From ZC4RG30 sp046347045 (GTDB lineage: Bacteria; Pseudomonadota; Gammaproteobacteria; Steroidobacterales; Steroidobacteraceae), in the NCBI GenBank assembly GCA_046347045.1, contig JAXMGX010000007.1, positions 62,001-126,000 of the forward strand: 64,000 nt of DNA, written 5' to 3'. The notes beneath the pieces were generated by a model. It was not told the DNA's origin and ran no database searches. It saw only the letters and a list, made by a program, of their open reading frames with translations. This document shows positions 43,509-54,771 of this stretch, piece by piece (position 1 is the stretch's first letter; each line of letters opens with the position of its first letter). The translations under genes and the position numbers were made by a program.

Positions 43509-43514
43509 CTAGCG

Positions 43515-44528
43515 ATGCCCAAGTACCAGCCCTCGCCGGCCTACAAGGATGCCGGGCCCTATCGCACCGGCGTGCTGCTGGTGAATTCCGGCACACCCGA
43601 CTCGCTGTCCACGTCGGGCGTGCGCGCCTTCCTGCGCCGGTTGCTGCGCGATCGACGCACCATCGAAGTGCCGCGCGGCATCTGGTGCTGGATTCTCTAC
43701 GGCATCATCCTGCCGACGCGCCCCGCGCGGGTGCTGCCCAAGTACCGCAGGGTATGGACCGAGCGCGGTTCGCCGCTGCTGCTGCATTCGCTGGCGCTGC
43801 GCGATGCACTGCGCGCGCGGCTGCGCGATCGCGCCGGCGAAGCCGTGGCCGTGGAACTGGGCATGCTGTATTCCACGCCCGATGTGGCGCAGGGCCTGGC
43901 GGCGCTGCGCGAGGCGGGGGCACAGCGCATCCTGGTGCTGCCGCTGTTCCCGCAGTATTCGGGCACCACCAGTGCGGCCACCTACGACCAGGTGGGCCGC
44001 GCGCTGCGGCACTGGCGCTTCGTGCCCGAGCTGCACCTGCTGCCCGACTATGCGGTGGATGCAAACTACATTGCCGCGCTGGCCGACAGCGTGCGTGCCT
44101 TCCGCGCGCAGCATGGCGCCGGCGATCATCTGCTGCTGACCTTCCATGGCATTCCGAAGGCCTATGCTGACCAGGGCGATCCCTACCGGCGCAAGTGCGA
44201 ACTCACGGCGCGTGCACTGGCCGCCACGCTGGGCCTGCCCGATGAGGCCTGGTCGATCAGCTTCCAGTCGCGCGTGGGCACGGCCGAATGGCTGAAGCCC
44301 TACACCGACAACGTGATCGGCGCACTCGCGCAGCGCGGTGTGAAACGGCTCGACACGCTGTGCCCGGGCTTCGCGGTGGACTGCCTGGAGACCATCGACG
44401 AGATCGGCCACGAGTGCGATGTGGCCTTCCGCAAGGCCGGTGGCGACGAGTTGCGCTACATCCCCGCGCTGAACGCCAGCGCTGCGCATGTCGATGTGAT
44501 CGGCGCGCTGCTGCAACCCCTGCTCTGA
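43515..44528 (+). CDS. hemH: Ferrochelatase
   Basis: 337 residues. It inserts ferrous iron into protoporphyrin IX, the last step of protohaem synthesis, peripheral to the inner membrane. Recognised from VLLVNSGTPDS at the start, LPLFPQYSGTTSAA, the active-site His in LLLTFHGIP, SFQSRVGTAEWLKPYT, and CPGFAVDCLETIDEI with a conserved Glu. No N-terminal or C-terminal extension. It is third in the thiolase operon; this company is probably chance rather than pathway. Confidence 0.96.
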   Translation: MPKYQPSPAYKDAGPYRTGVLLVNSGTPDSLSTSGVRAFLRRLLRDRRTIEVPRGIWCWILYGIILPTRPARVLPKYRRVWTERGSPLLLHSLALRDALRARLRDRAGEAVAVELGMLYSTPDVAQGLAALREAGAQRILVLPLFPQYSGTTSAATYDQVGRALRHWRFVPELHLLPDYAVDANYIAALADSVRAFRAQHGAGDHLLLTFHGIPKAYADQGDPYRRKCELTARALAATLGLPDEAWSISFQSRVGTAEWLKPYTDNVIGALAQRGVKRLDTLCPGFAVDCLETIDEIGHECDVAFRKAGGDELRYIPALNASAAHVDVIGALLQPLL

Positions 44529-44531
44529 CGC

Positions 44532-45161
44532 ATGCTGGGCCAGTTCCTGGAAGTGGCGCTGGTGTGCGTCGATCCCGGCAGCGCGTGGCAGCACCTGCAG
44601 TCCCTGGGTTTCGAGCCCGCCTCCACCGGCGACATCTTCACGCATGCCTATGGCGTGGTGGCCTGCGAGGGCGTGGCCATCGGCCTGCATGCGCAGGGCA
44701 ATGACGCCTTGAGCGTGGTGTTCGTGCGGCCCGAGGTGGCCGCGCTGCACCGTGAGTTGACGGCGCGCGGCATCGACATCGAAGCTGCGCGCCTCGGCAG
44801 CGACGTGTTCAATGAACTCACGCTGCGCGAACCAGGCGGCGTGGCCTTGCGGGTGATCGAAGCGCGCAGTTTCTCGCCGCCCCCGCGACTGCCCGCGCGC
44901 ACTGCGGCGGGCCGGTTCATCGCCCTCAGCCTGCCCTGCGCAGATCTCGCGGCGGCGCGCGAGTTCTGGCATGGACTGGGCTACGCCACTGCCGACAACC
45001 ATCTCGCACTCGAGGGGTTCAGCATCGAATCGACTCCGCTGGCCTGCCATTCGCGCCGCGCAATGCGCCAGCCCACGATGCTGTTCGAGGATGCAGCGGT
45101 GGACGGCGATGCCTTCGCAGCGATGGATCTGCCGATGGGATTCCTGTCGGACCGCATGTAG
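44532..45161 (+). CDS. VOC (glyoxalase-fold) family protein
   Basis: 209 residues with two beta-alpha-beta-beta-beta units (LEVALVCVDPGSAWQHL and FIALSLPCADLAAAREFWHGLGY), the architecture of the vicinal-oxygen-chelate superfamily. The second unit is short, and metal ligands cannot be placed with confidence, so enzymatic activity is uncertain. It begins 3 bp after hemH and ends the operon. Confidence 0.82.
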   Translation: MLGQFLEVALVCVDPGSAWQHLQSLGFEPASTGDIFTHAYGVVACEGVAIGLHAQGNDALSVVFVRPEVAALHRELTARGIDIEAARLGSDVFNELTLREPGGVALRVIEARSFSPPPRLPARTAAGRFIALSLPCADLAAAREFWHGLGYATADNHLALEGFSIESTPLACHSRRAMRQPTMLFEDAAVDGDAFAAMDLPMGFLSDRM

Positions 45162-45245
45162 TCCCTTGCCTACAGGACGAAGGCAAACGTTCCCACGAAC
45201 TGCCTTGCTAGAGTCCCCGCCGATTCCGCAAGAGAGGTCGGCCGG

Positions 45246-45647
45246 ATGCAGGGTGAACACGACCATCCGCTGGTGCGCGTACTGCTCGCCGAAGACAACG
45301 ACGACCTGCGCATAGTCATGCCGCCGCTGCTGGACGACACGCCGGACCTGCGCTGCGTGGCCGCCACCTCGGCGCTGGGCGAATTGCCCGGGCTGATACG
45401 CGAGCACCAGGCGCAGGTGGTGGTGCTGGACATCGAACTGCGCGATGGCTCGGCGCTGAAGCAGCTACCCACACTCAGCCGCGACTTCCCGGCCACGCGC
45501 TTCGTGATCCACAGCGGCCATTGCAATCCCGACCTGATCCGCAGCGCAACGGCTGCCGGAGCGGCGGCCTATGTGCGCAAGTCCGGCGACATCGACGAGC
45601 TGATCGCATCGATCCGGCATCTGATGCGCGAGGACGCGGGCGCCTGA
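45246..45647 (+). CDS. Stand-alone response-regulator receiver
   Basis: 133 residues, a single REC domain and nothing else. The acidic pocket is AEDND, the phospho-acceptor Asp is in VVLDIELRDG, the Thr/Ser position is in VIHSGH and the Lys in VRKSGD. It should act by protein contact, CheY-fashion. A GAGAGG stretch precedes the ATG. No kinase gene adjoins; the hybrid kinase at 47909-49882 is the nearest. Confidence 0.92.
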   Translation: MQGEHDHPLVRVLLAEDNDDLRIVMPPLLDDTPDLRCVAATSALGELPGLIREHQAQVVVLDIELRDGSALKQLPTLSRDFPATRFVIHSGHCNPDLIRSATAAGAAAYVRKSGDIDELIASIRHLMREDAGA

Positions 45648-45662
45648 CGGCACGCGGTCGGT

Positions 45663-45702
45663 CGCCACCGACAGGCGGGGACGATACCGGCCGACGGTGG
45701 CG
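45663..45702. terminator. Inverted repeat after the receiver gene
   Basis: CGCCACCG and CGGTGGCG form an 8-bp stem with a 24-base GC-rich loop, 15 bases after the receiver stop. It is followed by CAACGCGCCCTTTCC rather than a T-tract, so it is only a weak terminator candidate. Confidence 0.3.
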
Positions 45703-45756
45703 CAACGCGCCCTTTCCTACGCTGCGGCTTCTGCAATCAATACCAAGGAGACCGGC

Positions 45757-46122
45757 ATGCCCACACCCAGCGGACACACCACGGCCATCGGCGCGACCAA
45801 GGTGCTTGGCACCCCGGTGAAGGATCTTTCGGGCAAACGCATCGGACAGGTCGAGGACATCGTGCTCGACAAGCAGACCAACCGCATCATGTACGCGGTG
45901 GTGGGCTTCGGCGGCTTCCTCGGCATGGCGGAGAAATTCCACCCGGTGCCCTGGTCCGCGCTCGACTACAAGACCTCCGAGAGCGGCTATGTGGTGCCCT
46001 ACTCGAAGGATTATCTGGCCGAAGCGCCCGCGGATTCCCTGGAAGCACTGACCAGCGGCGACGGCATCGGCTTCAGGAACCGCTCGTACGAGTACTACAA
46101 GATTCCCGGCTACTGGGAATGA
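45757..46122 (+). CDS. PRC-barrel domain protein
   Basis: 121 residues. The N-terminal PRC barrel is clear (VLGTPVKDLSGKRIGQVED, then ILYAVV-like IMYAVVGFGGFLGM and FHPVPWSALDY), followed by a tail ending in YEYYKIPGYWE. Related proteins are small cytoplasmic proteins of unknown, often stress-related, function. AAGGAG lies 7 bases before the ATG, a strong start. Its stop abuts the stop of the next, opposite gene with no bases between. Confidence 0.88.
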   Translation: MPTPSGHTTAIGATKVLGTPVKDLSGKRIGQVEDIVLDKQTNRIMYAVVGFGGFLGMAEKFHPVPWSALDYKTSESGYVVPYSKDYLAEAPADSLEALTSGDGIGFRNRSYEYYKIPGYWE

Positions 46123-46443
46123 TCAGGCGCTGCGCCTGCCGGATTTCGATTTCCTGCGGGACTGCTTCGCGGGAGGGACCTTGGCGCCCTCCCGCCTCGC
46201 CTCGGACAGACCGATGGCGATGGCCTGCTTGCGACTCTTCACCGTCTTGCCGGAGCCGCCACTCTTCAGTGTGCCCTGCTTGCGCTCATGCATGGCGCGC
46301 TTGACCTTCTGCCCGGCGCGGGCCGAATAGCGGCTCACCATGGGAAGCGCTCGGGCCAGTAGCTGGCGTCGCAGCGCAACCGCAGTTCGCGCAGCCGCTT
46401 CAGCAATGGCCGTGACCACTTCAGCCGCGGCGGCCGGATGCAT
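46123..46443 (-). CDS. Basic DUF6496 protein
   Basis: 106 residues, very Lys/Arg-rich. The core RAGQKVKRAMHERKQGTL, SGKTVKSRKQAIAIGLSEAR and a basic tail (RRKSKSGRRSA) match DUF6496, small proteins of unknown role that may bind nucleic acid. The ATG at 46443 has GGAAGG about 10 bases upstream; a GTG at 46461 and an ATG at 46341 are alternatives. It is convergent with the PRC-barrel gene. The following 141 bases (46444-46584) hold no feature that I can support. Confidence 0.8.
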   Translation of the reverse strand: MHPAAAAEVVTAIAEAAARTAVALRRQLLARALPMVSRYSARAGQKVKRAMHERKQGTLKSGGSGKTVKSRKQAIAIGLSEARREGAKVPPAKQSRRKSKSGRRSA

Positions 46444-46584
46444 CGATCGCTGGCCTTCCACCAGGACTCGGCGCGGGGCCAGGGATCGAGCGGAGTCGAA
46501 GTGCGGTGATTCATGGGCCCGACCTTAGGACCAGCCCCGGCGCATTGCCGCCGGAACGGCAGCGCTGCGGATGCAGGCCGCGTC

Positions 46585-47907
46585 CTACGGAGCTGGTGCC
46601 GCCGTCACGCGCCAGATGGTGTTGCCCACATCATCAGCCACCAGCAGCGCGCCATCCCGGGCCATCGCCACACCCACCGGCCGGCCCTGCGCGCGACCCT
46701 TGGCATCGACGAAACCGGTGAGCACATCTGCAGGCAGGCCGAGAGGCTGTCCCTGCGCGAAGCGGATGAACACCACCTTGTAGCCCACTGCCGGATTGCG
46801 GTTCCACGAGCCGTGCTCGCCGATGAACATGCCCCGCTGGAATGTGCCGCCCAGGGCATTGTGCTGGCTCGCAGTCAGTCCCAATGCCGCCACATGCGCG
46901 CCCAGCGCATAGTCGGGTTTCACCGCGCTGGCCACACGCTGCGGGTCGGGCGGTCTGACGCGCTGGTCCACGTGCGGCCCGAAGTAGCTCCACGGCCAGC
47001 CATAGAAGGCGCCCTGCCGCACGGCGGTGAGATAGTCGGGCACCAGGTCGTTGCCGAGTTCGTCGCGCTCGTTGACCACGGCCCACAGCGCCCCGCTTTC
47101 CGGATCGAGCGCGAGGCCATTGGGATTGCGCAGACCGGTGGCGAAGGGCTCGCTGCGTCCGGTGGCGATCTCGATGCGCCAGATCGCCGCGCGACCCTGC
47201 TCCGCCTCGAGCCCGTTCTCGGCCACATTGCTGTTGGAGCCCACGGTGGCGTACAGGTACCGGCCATCGGCGCTGGCCAGGATGTTCTTGGTCCAGTGAT
47301 GGTTGCGCGGTCCGGCGGGCAGGCTGGCCAGCATGCGGCCCGCACTGCGGGCAGCGGTGTCGCCTTCACGGTAGTCGAAGCCGATCACTGCATCGGTCCT
47401 GGCCACGTACAGCGTCGAACCCACCAGCGCCATGCCGAAAGGTGAATTCAAGGCATCCGCATACACCGTCATCGTTTCCGCGCGGCCATCGCCATCGGCA
47501 TCGCGCAGCAACCGGATGCGATTGGCGGAGGGCGCGCCGGCGCCGGCGCGCGCCTGCACCGACTTCATCACCGCGCCCCTGATGCCCCGGCCTTCCTGCG
47601 GCCGCGGCGGTGCATTGGTCGCGGCGACGAGAACATCGCCATTGGGCAGCACATGCAGCCAGCGTGGATGCGAAAGGCCGCTGGCGAAGGCCTGCACGAC
47701 CAGGCCGGGCGCCGGCGCGGGATGCGCGCCGGCCGGCCAGCCGCGCGCCACCGCCACGCGCAGCGTGGGCGGAAAGCGGGATTGCGGCGCTGGCAGCACC
47801 GGCGCGGCGCCCAGGCTGGACGCAGGTGACTCGGCGGGTGCGTGCGACTGCGTGACCGTGCAACCCACCAGTGCCCAGGCCGCCACCACGCAGCCTGCAC
47901 GCAACAT
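46585..47907 (-). CDS. PQQ-dependent sugar/sorbosone dehydrogenase-like lipoprotein
   Basis: 440 residues. MLRAGCVVAAWALVGCTV gives a lipoprotein signal. The rest is a six-bladed propeller of the soluble aldose / L-sorbosone dehydrogenase family: FASGLSHPRWLHVLPNGDVLVA, GLRNPNGLALDPESG, FIGEHGSWNRNPAVGYKV and GRPVGVAMARDGALLVADD. It would oxidise a sugar in the periplasm with PQQ; no PQQ biosynthesis genes are here. The ATG at 47907 starts one base after the histidine-kinase stop, so the pair is co-transcribed. Confidence 0.9.
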   Translation of the reverse strand: MLRAGCVVAAWALVGCTVTQSHAPAESPASSLGAAPVLPAPQSRFPPTLRVAVARGWPAGAHPAPAPGLVVQAFASGLSHPRWLHVLPNGDVLVAATNAPPRPQEGRGIRGAVMKSVQARAGAGAPSANRIRLLRDADGDGRAETMTVYADALNSPFGMALVGSTLYVARTDAVIGFDYREGDTAARSAGRMLASLPAGPRNHHWTKNILASADGRYLYATVGSNSNVAENGLEAEQGRAAIWRIEIATGRSEPFATGLRNPNGLALDPESGALWAVVNERDELGNDLVPDYLTAVRQGAFYGWPWSYFGPHVDQRVRPPDPQRVASAVKPDYALGAHVAALGLTASQHNALGGTFQRGMFIGEHGSWNRNPAVGYKVVFIRFAQGQPLGLPADVLTGFVDAKGRAQGRPVGVAMARDGALLVADDVGNTIWRVTAAPAP

Positions 47908-47908
47908 G

Positions 47909-49882
47909 TCAGGCGCCGACATTGTCGGTTTGCAGCGATACGACTGCCTGCGCCAGTTCGCCGAAGGAATATGGTTTGGCGATGTGCTGTTGAAAGCCCG
48001 CGGCCAGCGAGCGCTCGCGGTCTTCGCGACGCGCATAGGCCGTGAGCGCTATGGCCGGGATGGCCTTCAGCGCCGGGTCGTTGGCGGCGCGCACGCGGCG
48101 CAGGAATTCATAGCCGTCGATGCCGGGCATGCCGATGTCGCTGAGTATGGCCTGCACGGGTTGCCTGCCCAGCAGTTCCAGCGCCTGCAGCGCGCCATCG
48201 GCGGCAAATACCTGTGCACCGGCTTCCTGCAGCAGCCGCGTCAGCAGCGCGCGGCCGTCCGGCTCGTCGTCGACGATCAGCACGCGCATGCCGGCCAGGC
48301 TGGGCAACGGCTTCTCCGGCGGCGGCGGCGCGCGCGGGTCCGTGGCGTCGGCGCGCAGCAGGATGCTGTCGGTGCGCGCCAGCGGCAGCCGCACCTGGAA
48401 CGTGGCGCCGCAACCGCGGCCCGGGCTCGATACCGACACCGATCCGCCGTGCAGCTCGACCAGGTTGCGCACGATCGACAGCCCGAGCCCGAGCCCGCCG
48501 TGTTCGCGCGTGGTGGAACCATCGGCCTGCCGGAAGCGTTCGAACACATGCGGCAGGAACTCCGGCGCGATGCCCATGCCGGAGTCTGCCACCGTGATCT
48601 GCGCCTGCGACTTGAGCCATTGCAGTCGCACCTCGATTCGGCCGTTGGCAGGCGTGAACTTCAGCGCATTGGTGAGCAGGTTCCACAACACCTGCTGCAA
48701 TCGCGCCGCATCGCCGGTGATCAGGCCCGTCGCCGGTTCCAGCAATGCAACCATCTCGATGTTCTTCAACGCCGCGGACGGCCGGATGCCGTCCACCGCC
48801 GTCTGCACCAGCTCGCCCAGGTCCAGCGCATCGTTCTGCAGGCTGATCTTGCCGGCGACGATGCGGCTCATGTCGAGCAGATCGTCGATGATCTGCGCCT
48901 GGGCCTGCGCATTGCGGTGGATGGTGTCGATGGCCGACTTCAGTTCCTCGCCGCTCAGCGACGGACGCCGCCGCAGCAGGTTGGCCCAGCCGATGATGGT
49001 GGTCAGCGGCGTGCGCAGCTCATGCGACAGCGTGGCGAGAAACTCATCCTTCAGGTAACCCAGCCGCTCGGCTTCGGCGCGCGCATTGCGCTCGGAGACC
49101 AGGAGCTGGTCTCGATCCGCAAGCGCCCGGCGCAGCGCCCCGACATCGTGCGCGATCTTGGACGCGCCGACGATGGCGCCGGTGATGTCGCGCACCGGCG
49201 AGACCGTCAGCGACACCTCGACAATGGCACCATCCTTGGCCACGCGGCGCGTGTGGTAGTGGTCGATGCGCTCGCCGCGCCGCAGTTTGGCGAGGATGTC
49301 CTGCTCCTCGGGCAGCAGCTCCGGCGGGATGATGCGCGCGATGGGCGCGCCGATCATTTCCTCGGCTGAGTAGCCGAACAGCCGCGCAGCGCCGGCGTTC
49401 CAGGAGGTGACGATGCCGTCCAGCGTCTTGCTGACGATGGCGTCATCGGAATTGGCGACGATGGCCGCCAGCAGGAAGCGCGCGTTCTCGGCCTGGATGC
49501 GGTCGGTGACATCGATGCAGATGCCATCGATGCGCAGCGGCTTGCCCGACAAGGCGCGCCGCGGCATGCCGCGCGCTTCGATCCAGCGCCATTCACCGCC
49601 GCCGTGCAGGTAGCGGAAGGTCACGCAGTATTCCGCGCCGGACTCCAGGCTGTCGCCGATGGCCTTGCGCAGCCGCGGCAGGTCCAGCGGATTGACCATT
49701 TCCTGAAAGGCCGCCAGCGTGCCGGGAAAACTGCCTTGCGCAAGTCCCAACACCTCTTCCAGTTCGCGGCTCAGCACCAGTCGCTCGGGCTTCAGATGCA
49801 GCGTCCACAGTCCCATCCTTGCGAGGCGATGCGCATAGCCGGCGTCGGCGGGCGGGCTGTCGGGAGCAGTGGGCACGGACAT
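47909..49882 (-). CDS. Hybrid histidine kinase (PAS-PAS-HisKA-HATPase-REC)
   Basis: 657 residues and no membrane helix, so cytosolic. Two PAS domains come first (about 20-130 and 135-255; the second has SWNAGAARLFGYSAEEM). HisKA has FLATLSHELRTPL with the phospho-His near residue 287. The HATPase domain has its N box (LLTNALKFT) and G boxes (DSGMGIAP, HGGLGLGLSI). The C-terminal receiver has acceptor Asp near 584 (ILSDIGMPGIDG). It should phosphorylate itself and pass phosphate to a downstream regulator. The nearest candidate is the lone receiver at 45246. The 151 bp upstream (49883-50033) hold no gene. Confidence 0.95.
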   Translation of the reverse strand: MSVPTAPDSPPADAGYAHRLARMGLWTLHLKPERLVLSRELEEVLGLAQGSFPGTLAAFQEMVNPLDLPRLRKAIGDSLESGAEYCVTFRYLHGGGEWRWIEARGMPRRALSGKPLRIDGICIDVTDRIQAENARFLLAAIVANSDDAIVSKTLDGIVTSWNAGAARLFGYSAEEMIGAPIARIIPPELLPEEQDILAKLRRGERIDHYHTRRVAKDGAIVEVSLTVSPVRDITGAIVGASKIAHDVGALRRALADRDQLLVSERNARAEAERLGYLKDEFLATLSHELRTPLTTIIGWANLLRRRPSLSGEELKSAIDTIHRNAQAQAQIIDDLLDMSRIVAGKISLQNDALDLGELVQTAVDGIRPSAALKNIEMVALLEPATGLITGDAARLQQVLWNLLTNALKFTPANGRIEVRLQWLKSQAQITVADSGMGIAPEFLPHVFERFRQADGSTTREHGGLGLGLSIVRNLVELHGGSVSVSSPGRGCGATFQVRLPLARTDSILLRADATDPRAPPPPEKPLPSLAGMRVLIVDDEPDGRALLTRLLQEAGAQVFAADGALQALELLGRQPVQAILSDIGMPGIDGYEFLRRVRAANDPALKAIPAIALTAYARREDRERSLAAGFQQHIAKPYSFGELAQAVVSLQTDNVGA

Positions 49883-50033
49883 GGCGGAGCCGGGCGTTCG
49901 CCGCGGCGGGTGATGACTGAGGGGAAAAGGATGCGGGACGCGCTGCGCACCAACAAGACGCGGGAAGTGGATCGGCGCGATGTCCTACAGGCGCAGGAGG
50001 CCGCATCCGACATGCCGCCCCGCGCTGGCCAGG

Positions 50034-51995
<1,962 letters not shown>

Positions 51996-52005
51996 GGTCA
52001 GTGCA

Positions 52006-52896
52006 TCATACGCCGGCGCGCGCGGCGACTCGCGCGGCCTGATTCCGCAACAGCGAACCGAAGCCGTTGCCGCCGCAGAATTCGTCGATCATCTGCAGAT
52101 CCGGCGGCCGGCGCAGCAGCGATTCGCGCGTGACCGGCAGCATTACGTCACATCGGATGCGCGTCAGCTCGCGCGCGAGGAATGCCGCCTCGCGATGCTG
52201 CGCCAGTCGGGCCACCACCGATGCCGCGCCGCGCAGCGGCAGGTCGTGCACCACGTCGAGCCGCGCGTACAGGTCTTCCAGCGAGGAGAAGGCGCGCATC
52301 AGTGCGGTGGCCGTCTTCGGCCCCACGCCGGGAACGCCCGCGATGTTGTCGACGGCATCGCCGGTCAGCGCGAGGTAATCCGCATAGCGGTCGGGTGCAA
52401 CGCCGAAACGCCCTTCGATCTCGCCGTGGTGGTAACGCACATTGCCGCTGTAGTCCCAGTACACATCACCGGGCGTGATGAGCTGCGCCAGGTCCTTGTC
52501 GCGCGAAACGATGGTGGCGCGCAGCCCTTCGGCGCGCATGCGCGCCGCCAGCGTGCCGATCAGGTCATCGGCCTCGAACTCCGGGCTGTCGAACCAGGCT
52601 ATGCCCAGCCGCTCGCAGAACTGGCGACAGCGCTCGAACTGCAGCACCAGGTCCGGCGGTGCCGGATCGCGGTTGGCCTTGTAGGCAGGATAGATGCGAT
52701 TGCGGAAAGAGGTGCTGAGGCTGGCGTCGAAAGCCACCGCCATGTAGCGCGGCTGCTCGCGCTCGAGCAGGTCGCCGAGGAAACGCGCGAAGCCGTACAG
52801 CGCGTGCACGGGATTGCCGTCACCGTCGACCATGTCGGGTGGCAGCGAGTAGTACGCGCGGAACACGTACACCGAGGCGTCGACGAGGTAGATCAC
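52006..52896 (-). CDS. 5'-3' exonuclease / flap endonuclease (PolA N-terminal type)
   Basis: 296 residues. It equals the 5' nuclease domain of DNA polymerase I as a separate protein, similar in plan to ExoIX/Xni. Seen: LVDASVYVFRAYY with the first acidic residue, AVAFDASLSTSFRN, EFEADDLIGTLA, VSRDKDLAQL, LTGDAVDNIAGVPGVGPK with the helix-hairpin-helix, and the C-terminal helical cap. The acidic metal ligands look complete, so it should be active. The GTG at 52896 starts exactly at the conserved N-terminus; longer frames run through the HNH gene. No SD is evident. 59 bp separate it from the HNH gene. Confidence 0.92.
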   Translation of the reverse strand: MIYLVDASVYVFRAYYSLPPDMVDGDGNPVHALYGFARFLGDLLEREQPRYMAVAFDASLSTSFRNRIYPAYKANRDPAPPDLVLQFERCRQFCERLGIAWFDSPEFEADDLIGTLAARMRAEGLRATIVSRDKDLAQLITPGDVYWDYSGNVRYHHGEIEGRFGVAPDRYADYLALTGDAVDNIAGVPGVGPKTATALMRAFSSLEDLYARLDVVHDLPLRGAASVVARLAQHREAAFLARELTRIRCDVMLPVTRESLLRRPPDLQMIDEFCGGNGFGSLLRNQAARVAARAGV

Positions 52897-52955
52897 CAGC
52901 GCCGCCGCGGCCGGGTTTCCATGGGTGGGCTCATCGGGACGCCGCGGACGATGGC

Positions 52956-53636
52956 TCAGTTCAGCCAGTTCTGGATGCGCGCATGCAGCGGACTGCTGCG
53001 CGGGAAATGCGCCAGCAGGTACTGCATCTGGTCGGCCAGCACGCGCCGGCCCTTCAGGAAGATGTACTCGGCGTACGTGGGCGTGAACGGCACGGCCACG
53101 AGCTGCATGTGCGCCTGCTCCGGCGTGCGCGAGGCCTTGGCGTTGTTGCAGCGACGGCAGGCGGTGACCACGTTGTTCCAGGTGTCCTGGCCGCCCTGGC
53201 TGAAGGGGCGGATGTGGTCGCGCGACAGATCGCCTGCGCTGAAGCGCTGCGCGCAGTACATGCACAGGTAGCCATCGCGGCGGAACAGCGTCTGGTTGTT
53301 CAGCGGCGGAATGTAATCGTGACGCGTGTTGCCGGGATTCGCCGTATGCCCGATGGTGGCGATGATGGAGCTGACTTCGAGCACGGTGCGCCGGCCCGAC
53401 TGCGCATTGGTGCCGCCATGCAGGCGGTACAGCGTGGAGCCGCATGCATAGGCCACCTGACCCATGTGGTACAGGCGCGCGGCCTCTTTGTAATCGACCC
53501 ATTCCAGCGGCATGCCCGCCACATCGGCGCGCAGCACCGGCTGCCCCAGTCCGTGGTCGGCGCGATTGCTGATGATCTTCAGGTCGAAGTCGGCGGTTTC
53601 GCGGGCCGCCGATCGCTGCGGTTCGTTCCGGTTCAC
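52956..53636 (-). CDS. HNH endonuclease family protein
   Basis: 226 residues. The C-terminal half has the HNH/zinc core: YLCMYCAQRF, LSRDHIRPFSQGG, then NNVVTACRRCNNAKASRTP. The N-terminal half starts with a strand and MPLEWVDYKEAARLYHMGQV, the usual layout of small stand-alone HNH proteins found widely in proteobacteria. The GTG at 53636 is chosen because GGGTGGA lies just upstream and conserved sequence follows; the open frame continues further into the divergent promoter. It is possibly co-transcribed with the exonuclease gene. Confidence 0.88.
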   Translation of the reverse strand: MNRNEPQRSAARETADFDLKIISNRADHGLGQPVLRADVAGMPLEWVDYKEAARLYHMGQVAYACGSTLYRLHGGTNAQSGRRTVLEVSSIIATIGHTANPGNTRHDYIPPLNNQTLFRRDGYLCMYCAQRFSAGDLSRDHIRPFSQGGQDTWNNVVTACRRCNNAKASRTPEQAHMQLVAVPFTPTYAEYIFLKGRRVLADQMQYLLAHFPRSSPLHARIQNWLN

Positions 53637-53724
53637 TCCACCCAAGACTATGATAGGACGCGATTCCAGACAACGCGGCCGCGGATTTGTGCGAGCGTCG
53701 CCGCCCCAAACGGAGTTCCCGACG

Positions 53725-54738
53725 ATGAAAACCTGGCGAGTTGCGGCCGGCAGCGGCATCGATGGCCTTCAGTCCCGGACCGAGTCCCCCGCCCCGCTGG
53801 GTCCCACGCAGGTCCGCGTGCGCCTCAGGGCCGCCACGCTGAACTATCGCGACCTGATGGTGCTGAAAGGCTGGTATCCGGTCAGCGGCAACGGCCCGCT
53901 GGTGCCGGGTTCGGATGGCGCCGGCGATGTCATCGAGACCGGACCGCAGGTCACGCGTTTCAAGGCGGGCGACCGGGTGACCACCTGCTTCTTCCCCGAC
54001 TGGATCGAAGGCCGCATGAGCCTGCCACGCATCGCCACCGCGCTGGGGGCAGGCGGCGCCGGCACGCTGGCCGAGGAAGTGGTGCTGGACGAGCGCTCGC
54101 TGGTGGCAACGCCTGCGCACCTGGACTACGCACAGGGCGCAGCGCTGACCTGCGCGGGGGTTACGGCGTGGAATGCCCTGTTCGAGATCGGCCGGATGCA
54201 GCCCGGCCAGACCGTGCTGCTGCTGGGCACGGGCGGCGTGTCGATCTGGGCGCTGCAGCTTGCGCACGCCGCGGGCATGCGCGTCATCATCACCTCATCG
54301 TCGGACGAGAAGCTGGAACGCGCGCGCGCCCTGGGCGCGGATGCGCTGATCAACTACACCACGCACCCCGAGTGGTCCGGCGAGGTGCGCCGGCTGACCG
54401 GCGGCGAAGGCGTGGACCTGGTGCTGGAAGTGGGCGGCGAGAAGACCGCGCAGCAGTCACTGGCCGCGGTGCGCATGCAGGGCACGGTGGTGATCATCGG
54501 TGGCGTCAGCGGGTTCGGCGGCGCCATCAGTCCGCGCTCGCTGATCGTGGGCGCGACGCGCATGCAGGGTGTTTACGTGGGCAGCCGGCAGATGCACGAG
54601 GATCTGGCGCGGTTCGTGAGCGGCGCGAAGATCACGCCGGTGATCGACCGGCGCTTTGCCTTGGATGCGGCGCCCGACGCCTACCGGCACTTCGAGGCCG
54701 GCAGGCATTTCGGCAAGGTGGCGGTGACGCTGGGCTGA
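53725..54738 (+). CDS. NAD(P)-dependent medium-chain alcohol dehydrogenase/reductase, zinc-free
   Basis: 337 residues. A GroES-like domain (LNYRDLMVLKGWYP, VPGSDGAGDVIETG) precedes a Rossmann domain (LLLGTGGVSIWALQLA, SSSDEKLERARALGAD, YTTHPEWSGEV, DLVLEVGG). Cys/His zinc ligands of classical alcohol dehydrogenases are absent, which points to a quinone-oxidoreductase-like or general reductase. CGGAG precedes the ATG by 9 bases. It is divergent from the HNH gene. Confidence 0.9.
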   Translation: MKTWRVAAGSGIDGLQSRTESPAPLGPTQVRVRLRAATLNYRDLMVLKGWYPVSGNGPLVPGSDGAGDVIETGPQVTRFKAGDRVTTCFFPDWIEGRMSLPRIATALGAGGAGTLAEEVVLDERSLVATPAHLDYAQGAALTCAGVTAWNALFEIGRMQPGQTVLLLGTGGVSIWALQLAHAAGMRVIITSSSDEKLERARALGADALINYTTHPEWSGEVRRLTGGEGVDLVLEVGGEKTAQQSLAAVRMQGTVVIIGGVSGFGGAISPRSLIVGATRMQGVYVGSRQMHEDLARFVSGAKITPVIDRRFALDAAPDAYRHFEAGRHFGKVAVTLG

Positions 54739-54771
54739 ACGCGCGGGCCGCGCGCGTGGGTCCGCCCGTCT

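Noticed and set aside
46444..46584. Intergenic stretch examined for a tRNA or small RNA
   Set aside because: No cloverleaf, T-loop consensus or strong hairpin with a T-tract was seen.
52006..54267. 753-residue fusion of an upstream region with the exonuclease on the minus strand
   Set aside because: The N-terminal 457 residues are an out-of-frame reading of the HNH gene and its antisense surroundings; the nuclease domain begins exactly at the GTG at 52896.
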